Shown here piece by piece: positions 51,743 through 60,945 of a stretch of 64,000 nt of DNA. The stretch comes from RDYJ01 sp034931405. GTDB taxonomy: Bacteria > Cyanobacteriota > Cyanobacteriia > Cyanobacteriales > Nostocaceae. The position numbers and the translations under genes are program-made. The notes beneath the pieces are model-generated. The model was not told the origin of the DNA. It saw nothing but the letters and a program-made list of their open reading frames with translations, and did not search any database. How positions within the stretch are numbered: the stretch's first letter is position 1; each line of letters starts with the position of its first letter. The stretch spans positions 170,082-234,081 of the forward strand of contig NZ_JAYGHA010000003.1 of NCBI RefSeq assembly GCF_034931405.1, written 5' to 3'.

Positions 51743-52660
51743 ATGAATTGGAGTGCTGCATTACCCACTTTTTTCATTACCTTACGCGAAGGTGTAGAAG
51801 CCGCTTTAGTGGTGGGAATTGTCTTTGCTTGTTTACAGCAAGCTCAACAACAAAAATTACACCGCTGGATATATTTAGGCGTTATCACTGCGGTAATAGC
51901 TAGTTTTGTAGTTGGGTTAATTCTCAATTTAAGTATTCAAGGATTACAAACATCTGATTTACTCTATGCACCAGTTTTCAAGCAATTGTTTGAAATGGGA
52001 TTAGGGTTAATAGCAATTTCTATGCTCAGTTGGATGTTAATTTGGATGACAAAACAAGCAAGATTCCTCAAAGCTGAAATTCAAACTTCTGTAAACAGTG
52101 CTTTAAATGAAGATAAAAAAGCAGCTTGGGCGATTTTTAGCTTAATCTTTATTGCTGTTTTTAGAGAAGGTTTAGAGACAGCATTATTTATTGTGGCTCA
52201 ATTTCAATCAGGTTTTATACCCGTGCTGGGAGCGATAGGAGGATTAATTGTAGCAGTGTTAATTGGAATGCTGTTATTTAAGTGGAGTATCCGCATTAAC
52301 CTCAGTCAATTTTTTCAATGGATGGGGATATTACTATTAACAATAGTTTCCGGTTTAGTAATTTCGGCTCTCCGTCATTTTGATGCTGCTGTCACGGCTT
52401 TTAATCAAATAAATGCTCTAAATATTTGCCAAGGAGGAAGTAATGCTTGTGTTTTAGGTTGGCAAATTTGGGATTTTTCAGACATCTTACCTGATAAACA
52501 ATTTCCGGGGATTTTGCTAAAAACCCTATTTGGTTATAACCAAAAATTGTATTTAGCCCAAGCTGTAGCATATATCCTATTTTGGATTGTCATTGGTGGT
52601 TTATATTTCCGCAGTCTTAACCAAGCTGCACCATTAAAACCAGCAAGTAAAGTTAATTAA
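51743..52660 (+). CDS. FTR1-family iron permease (EfeU-like)
   Basis: The 305-residue protein has seven predicted membrane helices and the paired iron-binding REGxE motifs of the FTR1 family: FITLREGVEAALVVGIVFA in helix 1 and FREGLETALFIVAQF in helix 4. High-affinity iron uptake through such permeases normally needs a ferroxidase; no efeO/efeB is adjacent. The first 100 residues (LEMGLGLIAISMLSWMLIW) are standard. A cysteine-containing loop (NICQGGSNACVLGWQ) lies near the C-terminus. No Fur box can be identified in the short upstream gap. Confidence 0.92.
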   Translation: MNWSAALPTFFITLREGVEAALVVGIVFACLQQAQQQKLHRWIYLGVITAVIASFVVGLILNLSIQGLQTSDLLYAPVFKQLFEMGLGLIAISMLSWMLIWMTKQARFLKAEIQTSVNSALNEDKKAAWAIFSLIFIAVFREGLETALFIVAQFQSGFIPVLGAIGGLIVAVLIGMLLFKWSIRINLSQFFQWMGILLLTIVSGLVISALRHFDAAVTAFNQINALNICQGGSNACVLGWQIWDFSDILPDKQFPGILLKTLFGYNQKLYLAQAVAYILFWIVIGGLYFRSLNQAAPLKPASKVN

Positions 52661-52737
52661 ATGCCAAAGTAGAGGTATTTAGAATATCTCTACAAATCTA
52701 TCTATATTTATTCAAATTTGTATCAGGAATATTTTTC

Positions 52738-52863
52738 ATGAGTTTATCTCTAAAAAAGAGCATTAAACATTTTTTTAAATCTTATTTTAATTGGGTTTAT
52801 TTTTGGGCAATTTATGCAAAAGTACAATTTGAATTAGGATTGGTCAATCAATATTTCAATTAA
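52738..52863 (+). CDS. possible 41-residue small protein
   Basis: ATG 52738 follows AGGAATATTTTTC. The 41-codon frame encodes a basic start (MSLSLKKSIKHFFKSYF) and an aromatic hydrophobic middle (NWVYFWAIYAKVQFELGLV). It is single-pass membrane-like and 77 bp after the iron permease on the same strand. No family recognised, and the evidence is limited to the ribosome site and hydropathy. Confidence 0.35.
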   Translation: MSLSLKKSIKHFFKSYFNWVYFWAIYAKVQFELGLVNQYFN

Positions 52864-52875
52864 AACAACTAAAGC

Positions 52876-54042
52876 TTATATCTTTATCAATGGTAACTTG
52901 ACAGTAAATGTTGATCCAACATCAATTTTACTATCAACTAAAATTTCTCCACCATGTGCTTCAACACACTTTTTCACAATTGCTAAACCCATCCCTGTAC
53001 CCGCTATACTTCTAACATTTTCACCCCGATGAAAGGGCGTAAATAGTTGATTTTGATCTTGTTCAGAAATACCAATTCCCCAATCTTTAATTTTAAAAGT
53101 AACTGTTTTTTCTTGTCTGGTTAATTCAAACTCAACTTTGCCATGAGGATGGGAATATTTAATAGCATTAGTAAGCAGATTTCCTAAAATGTGTCTTAAC
53201 AAACCTTCATCCCAAAGGGTTGAGCTAAAGTCACCATGACTTGTAAAGTCTATAGTTACGTGCTTTTCTAAAGCGGTTAAATGAGCATCTTCTAGTATTT
53301 GGTGACAAAAAGCTTCTAAATCTAGATGGCTAAGTTGACTCTGTAATTTACCAGAATCGGCTTTACCCATGAATGAAACTTCATCCAATAATTGCGCCAT
53401 GTTTTTGATAGCAGAGCGAATCATTTGTAAATGATTGATTTTTTTATCTTGAGTTAATTTTTCATCATTGTTTTGCAGCAAGCCAGCAGCTAAGAGTATA
53501 GTATTTAATGGATTACGAATATCATGGGAAAGCATGGAGACAAATTCAGATTTAAACTGATAGAGTTCTTGAGCTTTTTCTAATTCCGCAGTTCTTTGTT
53601 CAACTCTATTTTCTAATGTTTGGTTGACTGTACGCAATTGTTCTAAAACCTGTTTTCTGGCGATCGCATACTGCACTGAGCGAACTAAAACATCTGGGTT
53701 TACTTGCCTTTTAACTAGATAATCTTGCGCTCCTTCTCGCACAGCTTCAATAGCTAATTCTTCATCATTTGTATTAGTAAGAACAACAATTGGAGTGCTA
53801 GGAGCTTGACTTATTAGTAATGGTAGAGATGATAAACCTTGACTATCAGGTAAAGTTAAATCCAACAAAATTACATCATAGTCATGCTGACTTAATTCAT
53901 GAAATCCGTCTCGTAATCTTTGCACATGAACTAAACTAAACTCTTTGGATTGGGCTTGCTTCAGAAACTCTTGTAACAACCTAGCTTCCGCTAAGTTGTC
54001 TTCAATTAACAAGATTTTTACTGAGTAGCTGGCAGCCATCAT
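52876..54042 (-). CDS. receiver-histidine kinase hybrid
   Basis: The product (about 388 residues from M16/M17) is an N-terminal receiver (KILLIEDNLAEARLL; phospho-Asp in VILLDLTLPDSQG; TNTNDEE; Lys in YLVKRQ) followed by a HisKA/HATPase kinase. The H-box is SMLSHDIRNPLN, N-box NLLTNAIKYSHPHG, G1 KDWGIGIS and G2 GTGMGLAIVKK. A coiled coil (about 130-170) links them. The frame opens at 54087, but MTNHQSLITNYQNPE is repeat-encoded, so a start at 54042 is more likely. It follows rcp by 73 bp and completes a phytochrome cluster. Confidence 0.92.
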   Translation of the reverse strand: MMAASYSVKILLIEDNLAEARLLQEFLKQAQSKEFSLVHVQRLRDGFHELSQHDYDVILLDLTLPDSQGLSSLPLLISQAPSTPIVVLTNTNDEELAIEAVREGAQDYLVKRQVNPDVLVRSVQYAIARKQVLEQLRTVNQTLENRVEQRTAELEKAQELYQFKSEFVSMLSHDIRNPLNTILLAAGLLQNNDEKLTQDKKINHLQMIRSAIKNMAQLLDEVSFMGKADSGKLQSQLSHLDLEAFCHQILEDAHLTALEKHVTIDFTSHGDFSSTLWDEGLLRHILGNLLTNAIKYSHPHGKVEFELTRQEKTVTFKIKDWGIGISEQDQNQLFTPFHRGENVRSIAGTGMGLAIVKKCVEAHGGEILVDSKIDVGSTFTVKLPLIKI

Positions 54043-54115
54043 TTCTGGATTTTGGTAATTGGTGATTAGTGATTGATGATTAGTCATTGAGAAAAATCTT
54101 TCCTCCCTATCTCCC

Positions 54116-54562
54116 TCAATCTAAAGGCAAAGTAGCGGTAGAGAACCAAAATTCCTCAATACCTTTGACGATTTGGAATAATTGAGCAAGGTTGCGAGAT
54201 TTGGTAATGTAACAGTTTACGTGTAAGTCGTAACTATGAAAAATGTCATCCTCGTTTTTGGAAGTTGTTAATACAACTACGGGAATACGTTTAAGCTTGG
54301 GATCAGATTTAATTTCTGCTAACACTTCTCGCCCATCTTTTCTTGGTAAATTCAAGTCTAACAAAATCAGATCAGGGCGTAGTGCATTAGCATATTCGCC
54401 TTCTTGACGAAGATAAGCCATAGCGTCTATGCCATCTCTGACTGTCACTACCCGATGGGGTAGTGAGCTAGTTTTTAATGCTTCTTGAATGAGACGGACA
54501 TCAGCTTTGTTATCTTCAATTAAAAAGATTATTTTGTGTGTTTCTTCCGTTTCTACGCTCAC
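54116..54562 (-). CDS. rcp: Rcp1-type response regulator
   Basis: A 148-residue single receiver of the phytochrome partner (Rcp) type: IIFLIEDNKADVRLIQEAL, DLILLDLNLPRKDGREVLAE, PVVVLTTSKNEDDI and the Lys in CYITKSRN, ending GIEEFWFSTATLPLD. In Synechocystis, Rcp1 receives phosphate from Cph1. Here the start (54562) lies inside the last 47 bp of the phytochrome gene in another frame, so translation is coupled. The closing FW..T.TLP wording is diagnostic of the Rcp family. Confidence 0.93.
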   Translation of the reverse strand: MSVETEETHKIIFLIEDNKADVRLIQEALKTSSLPHRVVTVRDGIDAMAYLRQEGEYANALRPDLILLDLNLPRKDGREVLAEIKSDPKLKRIPVVVLTTSKNEDDIFHSYDLHVNCYITKSRNLAQLFQIVKGIEEFWFSTATLPLD

Positions 54563-56837
54563 GCTCGTTGCCTCCGGCTGGAATGGTAAAGTAGAAGGTT
54601 GCGCCCTGGCCGAGTTGGGACTCTACCCAGATTCGTCCCCGATGACACTCAACAATTTTCTTACAAATTGCCAAGCCCATACCTGTGCCTGGATATTCAT
54701 CGCGTGTGTGTAGGCGTTGAAAGATGATAAAAATGCGATCGCTAAATTGTGGATCTATGCCAATGCCATTATCACGCACTGAGAACAACCATTCATCTTC
54801 TAATCTTTCTGCACCTATATGGATTTGTGGTGGTTCGTTACGGCGGAATTTGATGGCGTTACCTACCAGGTTCAAAAATAGCTGCATCAGTTGAGTTCCA
54901 TCAGCCATCACTGTAGGTAAGGAGTCATGGGTAATAGTTGTCCCGGTTTCGGAAATGCGTTTGCGTAAGTTGCTAAGAGCGCGTTCTAAGGCTGTTTCTA
55001 CTTCAATTACTTGAAATGCGATCGCTTGAGTATCAACTTTAGAATATGCTAATACATCATCAATCAAGGTTTGCATTAAGCTGACTCCCTCGACGGCATA
55101 ATTAATAAATTCCTTAGCGTCTGCATCAAGTTCAGCTTCATAGCGCATTTCTAATAACTGCACATAATTTGCTACTTGATTTAGTGGTTCTTGTAAATCA
55201 TGGGAAGCAACATAAGCAAACTTTTTCAATTCCGCATTAGACCTTTCTAAATCGTGAGCTAACTGCGCTAGTTCATCCGCTTGACGGAGAACAATATTCA
55301 CGATGGCTTTTCTTAGTTCTAAAGCTGCTTTTATTTCTACAAATCGCCAAGGTAAAGATGTTAACCTAACTGTTTCTTTCCACAGTTCAAAGGATTTTCG
55401 GGGACACAGACGCAAATTTCCCTGGGCTTGATTGACTTCAAAAGCATTATGAGGATCACCTCCCCAATTCACAGTTTGAATTACTTCTGGTCTAAACCAT
55501 AATACATAATTGCGTTGGGAAATGGGAATGGCTAATAAACCACTAGCAACGTTTTTAAAGCTAATTGCATCTGGATAAACACTAGGAAGAGAATCCGTAT
55601 AAAATACTTCATCTTCTACATTATTTTTTAACCATTCTACTAAAAAATTCAGTTCTTCTTCTTTAGGAGTTTCACCAATTAGGGTGTAATTTCCTCCAAA
55701 ACAAACAGCCGCTCCTTTAGCACTGGTTAAATCTAAAAGATTTGGCTCGTTTTTCACCAAACCATCAATAAAGTTATCCTCTTGGGACATATATTCAACT
55801 AACAGTGCTTGAATATATGTCAAATTCATTCGATAATCATAATCTTCTGTTTCTTCTCTGGCGGAAATTTCAGAAAATATCAATCTTCCTAAAAATTCGC
55901 AAGCTTTCCGTAATTCATAAGAAATATATTTGGGTGTTTGATGATGACAAGCTATTAAACCCCAAAGTTTTTGATCTTTAATTAACGAAATAGTTAAGGA
56001 AGCACCAACACCCATATTATGAAGATATTCTACATGGCAATTGGCAGCACTTCTCAGACTAGATTTTGTTAAATCAACTGGACGATCAGTTACCGGATTA
56101 TTGATAGGGAAAATTTCTACAGGTTCAAAATTAGTATCAGGGATTAACCTAATAGAATTCTCAATAAATAACTTTCTCGCCGATTTAGGAATGTCTGACT
56201 CTGGATAGTGTAAACCCAAATAAGGCTCTAAACTTGCGATTTTTTCTTCAGCAATTACAGAACCATGTCCATCATCATCAAATTTATATAGCATCACTCT
56301 GTCAAATTCTGTCACTTTGCGGACTTCTTCGACAATAATTTGACAAAATGATCGCAAATTTGTATTGCTTTCTAACCGATTTATGGATGCTTTTGCTAGA
56401 TGATAAAAGCTTAAGAAAGGAATGTTTTCTTGAGAAATAGCAGGTTCTAATTCTACTATCAAAAACCCTTCGGAATTACGATGAAATACAGCATCAAATA
56501 CTGTATATTCGTCACCTTTCTTCTTGATCCAAATTTTACTAGGATTGATAAAATCTAAATTCTGTGATGATAACCCGGATTTAATTTTTTCTAGTTGGTA
56601 AGAGTCTATTAAATCTTCTAATTTTTTATGTACCATATTTTCGGGAGAAATGCCGAAAACATCTAAGGTATTATTACTAATTTGTAATACTTTTAACTCT
56701 GGCTCTTCTAAAACTAACAGAATACCATGAGGTTGAATTTTGCCAGAAGTATGAATTGGTGCTTCTTTCAAGCTGGTTATATTAATAGCTGAAAAATTTT
56801 GCACTTGATTTTGCACTTGTAAGCCGATATCCATCAC
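54516..56837 (-). CDS. cph1: Cph1-type phytochrome histidine kinase
   Basis: A 773-residue PAS (about 25-130)-GAF (155-325)-PHY (335-510)-HisKA-HATPase protein. The bilin-binding cysteine C267 is in the GAF domain (SAANCHVEYLHNMG), as in Cph1/AphA and unlike CphB-type proteins, which lack it. DIPKSAR (PxSDIP) and HPxxxPHG-like HTSGKIQPHG fit phytochromes. The kinase core has H546 in ASHDLQEPLN, N-box NLVGNAIKF, G1 DNGIGID and G2 GTGMGLAICKK. It would be a red/far-red photoreceptor with an open PCB or BV chromophore choice. It is followed by rcp with overlap and a hybrid kinase. Confidence 0.95.
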   Translation of the reverse strand: MMDIGLQVQNQVQNFSAINITSLKEAPIHTSGKIQPHGILLVLEEPELKVLQISNNTLDVFGISPENMVHKKLEDLIDSYQLEKIKSGLSSQNLDFINPSKIWIKKKGDEYTVFDAVFHRNSEGFLIVELEPAISQENIPFLSFYHLAKASINRLESNTNLRSFCQIIVEEVRKVTEFDRVMLYKFDDDGHGSVIAEEKIASLEPYLGLHYPESDIPKSARKLFIENSIRLIPDTNFEPVEIFPINNPVTDRPVDLTKSSLRSAANCHVEYLHNMGVGASLTISLIKDQKLWGLIACHHQTPKYISYELRKACEFLGRLIFSEISAREETEDYDYRMNLTYIQALLVEYMSQEDNFIDGLVKNEPNLLDLTSAKGAAVCFGGNYTLIGETPKEEELNFLVEWLKNNVEDEVFYTDSLPSVYPDAISFKNVASGLLAIPISQRNYVLWFRPEVIQTVNWGGDPHNAFEVNQAQGNLRLCPRKSFELWKETVRLTSLPWRFVEIKAALELRKAIVNIVLRQADELAQLAHDLERSNAELKKFAYVASHDLQEPLNQVANYVQLLEMRYEAELDADAKEFINYAVEGVSLMQTLIDDVLAYSKVDTQAIAFQVIEVETALERALSNLRKRISETGTTITHDSLPTVMADGTQLMQLFLNLVGNAIKFRRNEPPQIHIGAERLEDEWLFSVRDNGIGIDPQFSDRIFIIFQRLHTRDEYPGTGMGLAICKKIVECHRGRIWVESQLGQGATFYFTIPAGGNERERRNGRNTQNNLFN

Positions 56838-57311
56838 GATTCCCCTCTATTATCTAGGTGCGTCAACAGCAGAGTTAGCGATAGATTCTTTCAACCTATT
56901 GGGTTTAGGACTTTACCTAAAGTTGGCTCTATTGGCGCTTTATTTAATTGTAACTAGCAGACCATTGAAAAATATGCTGTAGTTGTAATAATTTTTTAGC
57001 TATGGAACTCAAAAACTTGACTTCGCAATTACTACACCCTTGGAATTTTCTGATCTGCTTCGTATCATTATCTTGGTCAGTTGTCATTGGGTAGAGTTAC
57101 CCAACTACTTACAGTTTAACCGACAGTGATTGTAAATACAGATAAGAAATGTAAAATATAAGTGATTAAATAAACGCTTTTTATGTATTTATATGAAGTA
57201 AAAATCAAGCAGATAATTTAGTGGGGTGATGATTTAGTTTAAATTCTAAGTATTCAGCTATAGGAATAATATTTGATTTAGAGAACTCCACAAAAAACAT
57301 GATCCAATAGT

Positions 57312-57339
57312 GTAGGGGTAATTCATGAATTACCCCTAC
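57312..57339. repeat. perfect 28-bp palindrome
   Basis: Arms GTAGGGGTAATTCA and TGAATTACCCCTAC are exact reverse complements with no spacer. Such a sequence can form a cruciform or a long RNA hairpin. Confidence 0.8.
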
Positions 57340-57413
57340 TTTCGCGGAAGCTTTAGGGGAATGATATTAAAACAGGATTAATCATTCTATGGAGTTCACT
57401 TATGAAAAGATCC

Positions 57414-57478
57414 GTAGAGTGCGTCAGATACAACAAATCTGTTTATTGATAGAATTTATGCAGTCTGACGCACCCTAC
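57414..57478. repeat. dispersed palindromic unit (partner at 5677-5740)
   Basis: gtagagtgcgtcag on the left and ctgacgcaccctac on the right are an inverted repeat with one mismatch around about 37 bp. The copy at 5677-5740 has the same arms. Confidence 0.7.
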
Positions 57479-57514
57479 AATACTATTTTTTTAAAAAATC
57501 AAATATGAGTTCTA

Positions 57515-57545
57515 TATAGCAATCGTTCATCCCCAGATCCCCGAC
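57515..57545. repeat. dispersed repeat copy (partner at 4342-4372)
   Basis: tatagcaatcgttcatcccc... is the reverse complement of 4342-4372 with a single mismatch. Confidence 0.65.
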
Positions 57546-57625
57546 TGCACTAGATAAATTTATCATTTATGGAAACAATAAACAAAAGAAGTGGGGGTCT
57601 TATTACCTCACCTGAATTCTTACAT

Positions 57626-59131
57626 TTAAATCCAACTTCTAAACCACATCCGTAGGTGATAATCTTCCAAAGAAAGGGGTAAACCTAAATAAATAGGCAT
57701 CCAGAAAATGAAAGCTGCTATGATAGTGAAGGTGAGGGTTAGACCAAATATACGCATTCCCCGATAATAACTACGCAGACATTGATCAACAAACCAAGCA
57801 AGAGCAATAAATGTAAATACCACTGCACACATATAATGGTAGATAAAAACACAGCGATTTACCTTCATCCAAGGTATGAAATTAGCAGCATAGTTGATAA
57901 CTATATATAAACCAATCCAAACATCAACACTCAAAATTTGAGGAATAAAAACGCGTCTTTGCTGTATTCCTGGTAGGATTATTTTTACAAATAACATTCC
58001 TATTAAAAATATAATTGCTGCTAAACCAAACCACCATAAAAAAGGATTCCCTATTGCATGAACATCATAAACCACTTTCGCTGCATTGGTAGGTAAAGGT
58101 GGACCAAGTACAGGGAGAGGATCTTGAAAACTTTGAGTTGTTTGGTAATAATAAGCCATTGGTCGAGTTAATAATGGCCATTTATACCATGCAGCACAGT
58201 AAGGATGAATACTAGGATTATTGCCACCTAGCTGAAGATGAAAATTTAAAATTTGTTTATGAACTTCTATAAATCCATATCTTGTGTCTAGTTGGAGATG
58301 AGGAAACCAAATTAAACTATACATTAATCCAGGGATAATTCCTAGAAAAAATAGCATTTGTAAAATATTGATTTGAGTCAAGTTTTGCAGTGGTGTCTCT
58401 ATAGTAATTACCTGTTTTTTATGTTGATCATGATTACCAGAAATAAAAGGACGCAAATAAGAAAATAAAGGCAACCTTGGTGGTGGTGAAAAAGTTTGTA
58501 ACCAGCGAATTAACCAAGCTGCTATCCACATTCCATAAGCACCTGCAAGAAACCATAAACCATTCCATTTTGTCCCAATTGAAGCCCCAAAACCAATCCC
58601 TGCTATGACTAAAGAAAACCAGCGTTGTGTATTTTGTTTTTCCAGTGCTAATAGTAAAAACCAATGCCCAATTAATCCAAAAATAACTATATAAATATTA
58701 CTTAAAGCATAGCGAGATTCTACCAAAAACAAGCCATCACAAGCTGTAAAAAAACCTGCTAACACAGCAAAACTACGACGATAACTTAATTGATAAGTGA
58801 TGAAAACAACTATTAAGGGAATCAATGAACCTGTCAAAGCATTTGCCCAACGGTAACTCCAAGGAGACAATAAAGAACCTGTTGCACCATTAACAGTATT
58901 TTGCCAAAAAGGCATATATTTACCAATCCAAATCCCGATACCAATGATATATTGACTGAGTGGTGGATGGGCATTAAAAAAAGGCGTGTTGGTAAGATAG
59001 TTATTACCAAATTGGGCAAAATAAACTTCATCAAATACGAGGGTATTAAATCGGTCTAATCCCCAAAAACGTAAACTAAATGACAGGAGAAATATCACCG
59101 TCGTACATATCCGAAACCATTTTTTAGTCAT
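57626..59131 (-). CDS. PMT-family dolichyl-phosphate-mannose-type glycosyltransferase
   Basis: A 501-residue polytopic membrane protein of the GT-C fold with ten or more hydrophobic helices. The catalytic DE pair is in LVFDEVYFAQFGNNYL near the N-terminus, followed by NAHPPLSQYIIGIGIWIG and SYRWANALTGSLIPL, as in protein O-mannosyltransferases (PMT1/PMT-C). It would transfer mannose from polyprenyl phosphate to exported proteins or a glycan on the outer face of the plasma membrane; acceptor unknown. It lies 136 bp after cas2 but shares no role with it that I can name. Confidence 0.9.
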   Translation of the reverse strand: MTKKWFRICTTVIFLLSFSLRFWGLDRFNTLVFDEVYFAQFGNNYLTNTPFFNAHPPLSQYIIGIGIWIGKYMPFWQNTVNGATGSLLSPWSYRWANALTGSLIPLIVVFITYQLSYRRSFAVLAGFFTACDGLFLVESRYALSNIYIVIFGLIGHWFLLLALEKQNTQRWFSLVIAGIGFGASIGTKWNGLWFLAGAYGMWIAAWLIRWLQTFSPPPRLPLFSYLRPFISGNHDQHKKQVITIETPLQNLTQINILQMLFFLGIIPGLMYSLIWFPHLQLDTRYGFIEVHKQILNFHLQLGGNNPSIHPYCAAWYKWPLLTRPMAYYYQTTQSFQDPLPVLGPPLPTNAAKVVYDVHAIGNPFLWWFGLAAIIFLIGMLFVKIILPGIQQRRVFIPQILSVDVWIGLYIVINYAANFIPWMKVNRCVFIYHYMCAVVFTFIALAWFVDQCLRSYYRGMRIFGLTLTFTIIAAFIFWMPIYLGLPLSLEDYHLRMWFRSWI

Positions 59132-59267
59132 TGCTAATTAAATGTGTAAATAGCTGTTAGGGTCAGTTTATTATGACCATAAACTATGGTAATTCAATTA
59201 GGGCAATGATTCAACTATATTTGAATTATCTTTTTTATGTATAAACTTACTCAGATACTGGACGGTT

Positions 59268-59546
59268 TTAAATTATCGTTGAGTTGGGAATTTCTGTAAC
59301 TGGTGTTTTTCCCCAGGTTTCTATTTGGTTGAGTGTATGTTTGGTTAATGGATAAAATCTGACGCTATCTTCTGTCAGATTTACTTGTTTATGCAGTCGT
59401 TTTTTGAGTTCTTTATATTTATCTTGGTTAAGAATACATTCAAAAACTGAATATTGGACTCGTTGACCATATCCTTCCAGGATATCTGATACTTTTTTAC
59501 GTCGTTTATCACAGGGAATATCATAGACAATAACGTAAAATAACAT
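59268..59546 (-). CDS. cas2: CRISPR-associated endonuclease Cas2
   Basis: A 92-residue ferredoxin-fold protein with the conserved Asp in VIVYDIPCDKRRKKV (D9), YSVFECILN and the C-terminal RFYPLTKHTLNQIETWG. Cas2 is the structural partner in the Cas1-Cas2 integrase that adds spacers. The ATG overlaps the cas1 stop by one base (TAATG), so the genes are translationally coupled. Confidence 0.95.
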   Translation of the reverse strand: MLFYVIVYDIPCDKRRKKVSDILEGYGQRVQYSVFECILNQDKYKELKKRLHKQVNLTEDSVRFYPLTKHTLNQIETWGKTPVTEIPNSTII

Positions 59547-60538
59547 TAGCGAATTTGATAAGGTTTATACATTTGACTTGGTTGATAAACAAAATCTTTA
59601 AAGGCTTTAATTTGCTGGGTCATTAAATCCCAACGTGGTTGTTTTTCTTCTTGAGAGTTTTGGACTTCTTCCTCTAATCTTTGGAGGAAATATTTAATAT
59701 ATTTTGGTCTACCTAAATTATTTAAATAACAACCACTATCATGATATTCAAAATCGTTGTTAGCATCCATAATTTTAGTATTAACTAACCACAATACTAA
59801 GGAATCAATTATGGGTGTTCTAAATTCTTCAATTAGGTCAGAAGCTAAAGCTGCATGGCGTTCTGTTCCTTGATGTAAACAAGCATAATAGGGGTCTAAT
59901 CCTTGGAGTTCAATTAATGTTAATAGGTGATTCCAGAGAATTTGATAACCAAAACTCAGCATAGCATTAACTGGGTTGCCTGGAGGACGACGACTGCGGG
60001 CTAAAAATATAAAGTTAGGATTATTTAAACATTCACCAAATGCGGAAAAATATTGAGCAGCACCAGCACCTTCTAAGCCCATTAAACGTTCGATTGTTTC
60101 AGCTTCTCCGGCTTTTTCAATTAATACTTGTAAGCTTTTAATGCTAATATCGGCGGTGGTTGAAGGGTTGCGTCGTTGTTGACGTTGTAGGAATGTACGA
60201 CTGTTTTTTAATTTGGCTTGAATGATTTTTCTAGCTACTATAAGTTTATCAATTGTTGTGAGTTCTTGTTGATAACGAGATAAGCGCCGATATCCTCTTT
60301 CTATGGGCATTAATCGACCATAGCAATATCCCATTCTTGATAAATAAGCGATGGGTATATCTCGCCAAAGACAGCTACGAATTGCTTGGGTTGTGATTTG
60401 CGATTTACCAAAGATTAGTATTTGTTCTAGTAATGGTAGTTGAATTTCACCGTGAATTGTTTCTCCTTGTTTAACTATTAATGTTTCCGCTTTGAGGGAG
60501 ATATAACAACCTTGGCGTGAGACGTAAAGTGTTCGCAT
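59546..60538 (-). CDS. cas1: CRISPR-associated integrase Cas1
   Basis: Cas1 cuts and integrates spacers at the leader-repeat junction. The 330-residue product has the metal ligands expected of the family: E156 in GLEGAGAAQYF, H222 in YACLHQGTERHAALASDL (shortened) and D234 in SDLIEEFR, plus ARSRRPPGNPVNAMLSFGYQ. No reverse-transcriptase or Cas4 fusion is present. The wording fits the branch usually seen with type III or I-D loci in filamentous cyanobacteria. It is preceded by csx18 and followed by cas2, pointing away from the array. Confidence 0.96.
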   Translation of the reverse strand: MRTLYVSRQGCYISLKAETLIVKQGETIHGEIQLPLLEQILIFGKSQITTQAIRSCLWRDIPIAYLSRMGYCYGRLMPIERGYRRLSRYQQELTTIDKLIVARKIIQAKLKNSRTFLQRQQRRNPSTTADISIKSLQVLIEKAGEAETIERLMGLEGAGAAQYFSAFGECLNNPNFIFLARSRRPPGNPVNAMLSFGYQILWNHLLTLIELQGLDPYYACLHQGTERHAALASDLIEEFRTPIIDSLVLWLVNTKIMDANNDFEYHDSGCYLNNLGRPKYIKYFLQRLEEEVQNSQEEKQPRWDLMTQQIKAFKDFVYQPSQMYKPYQIR

Positions 60539-60672
60539 ATTTTTTATTTTATGATTGATTTTTTGTCAACTTAGATTCCCGCTTTGTAACATTAATTAAT
60601 ATTTTTTGGTAAGAGTAAAAAAGGAGTCAGGGATCTTTTTTTACGCCTCATTTAGAAATCCATAATAGAAAT

Positions 60673-60945
60673 TTAGTCTTGATTTTTTTGTGAAGAATTA
60701 ATTATTATTGACTGTTGCGAGATGATTTCTGCTATCATTGTTTTAATTTGAGTTGGTTGCAAAAAACGAACAATTGTATCTCCTGCTGTGGCATTTATAA
60801 AACTAGCAAGAGTGACTAAAAGTGTGTTGATAATTACTGCTGCTAGTCCTAATGGTGCTATTAACAAAATTATGAGTGTAATTCCACCATTGAGTAAGGA
60901 AACTGCTAAGTTTCGTACTAAGGCCGCACGATGAGAAATATACAT
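60673..60945 (-). CDS. csx18: CRISPR-associated small membrane protein Csx18
   Basis: The 90-residue product has two hydrophobic helices (LAVSLLNGGITLIILLIAP and LAAVIINTLLVTLASFIN) and a charged tail. The opening MYISHRAALVRNLAV and the TLASFINATAGDTIVRFLQP wording match Csx18, a small membrane protein that occurs only beside CRISPR loci, mainly in cyanobacteria; this is from recall. It is the first gene of csx18-cas1-cas2 and closest to the array. Its function is unknown; a membrane location hints at an effector or sensor of CRISPR signalling. Confidence 0.85.
   Translation of the reverse strand: MYISHRAALVRNLAVSLLNGGITLIILLIAPLGLAAVIINTLLVTLASFINATAGDTIVRFLQPTQIKTMIAEIISQQSIIINSSQKNQD

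Larger units (their letters stand above)
56838..57625. repeat. repeat-rich intergenic region upstream of phytochrome
   Basis: 788 bp with no gene. It holds a perfect 28-bp palindrome (57312-57339), a gtagggtgcgtcag-type palindromic unit (57414-57478) and the partner copy (57515-57545) of the 4342 repeat. The phytochrome promoter should lie near 56850-57000, but no element could be defined. Confidence 0.6.

Noticed and set aside
59132..59267. A hidden cas gene between cas2 and the PMT gene
   Set aside because: 136 bp with stops in all frames that I checked; only AT-rich spacer.
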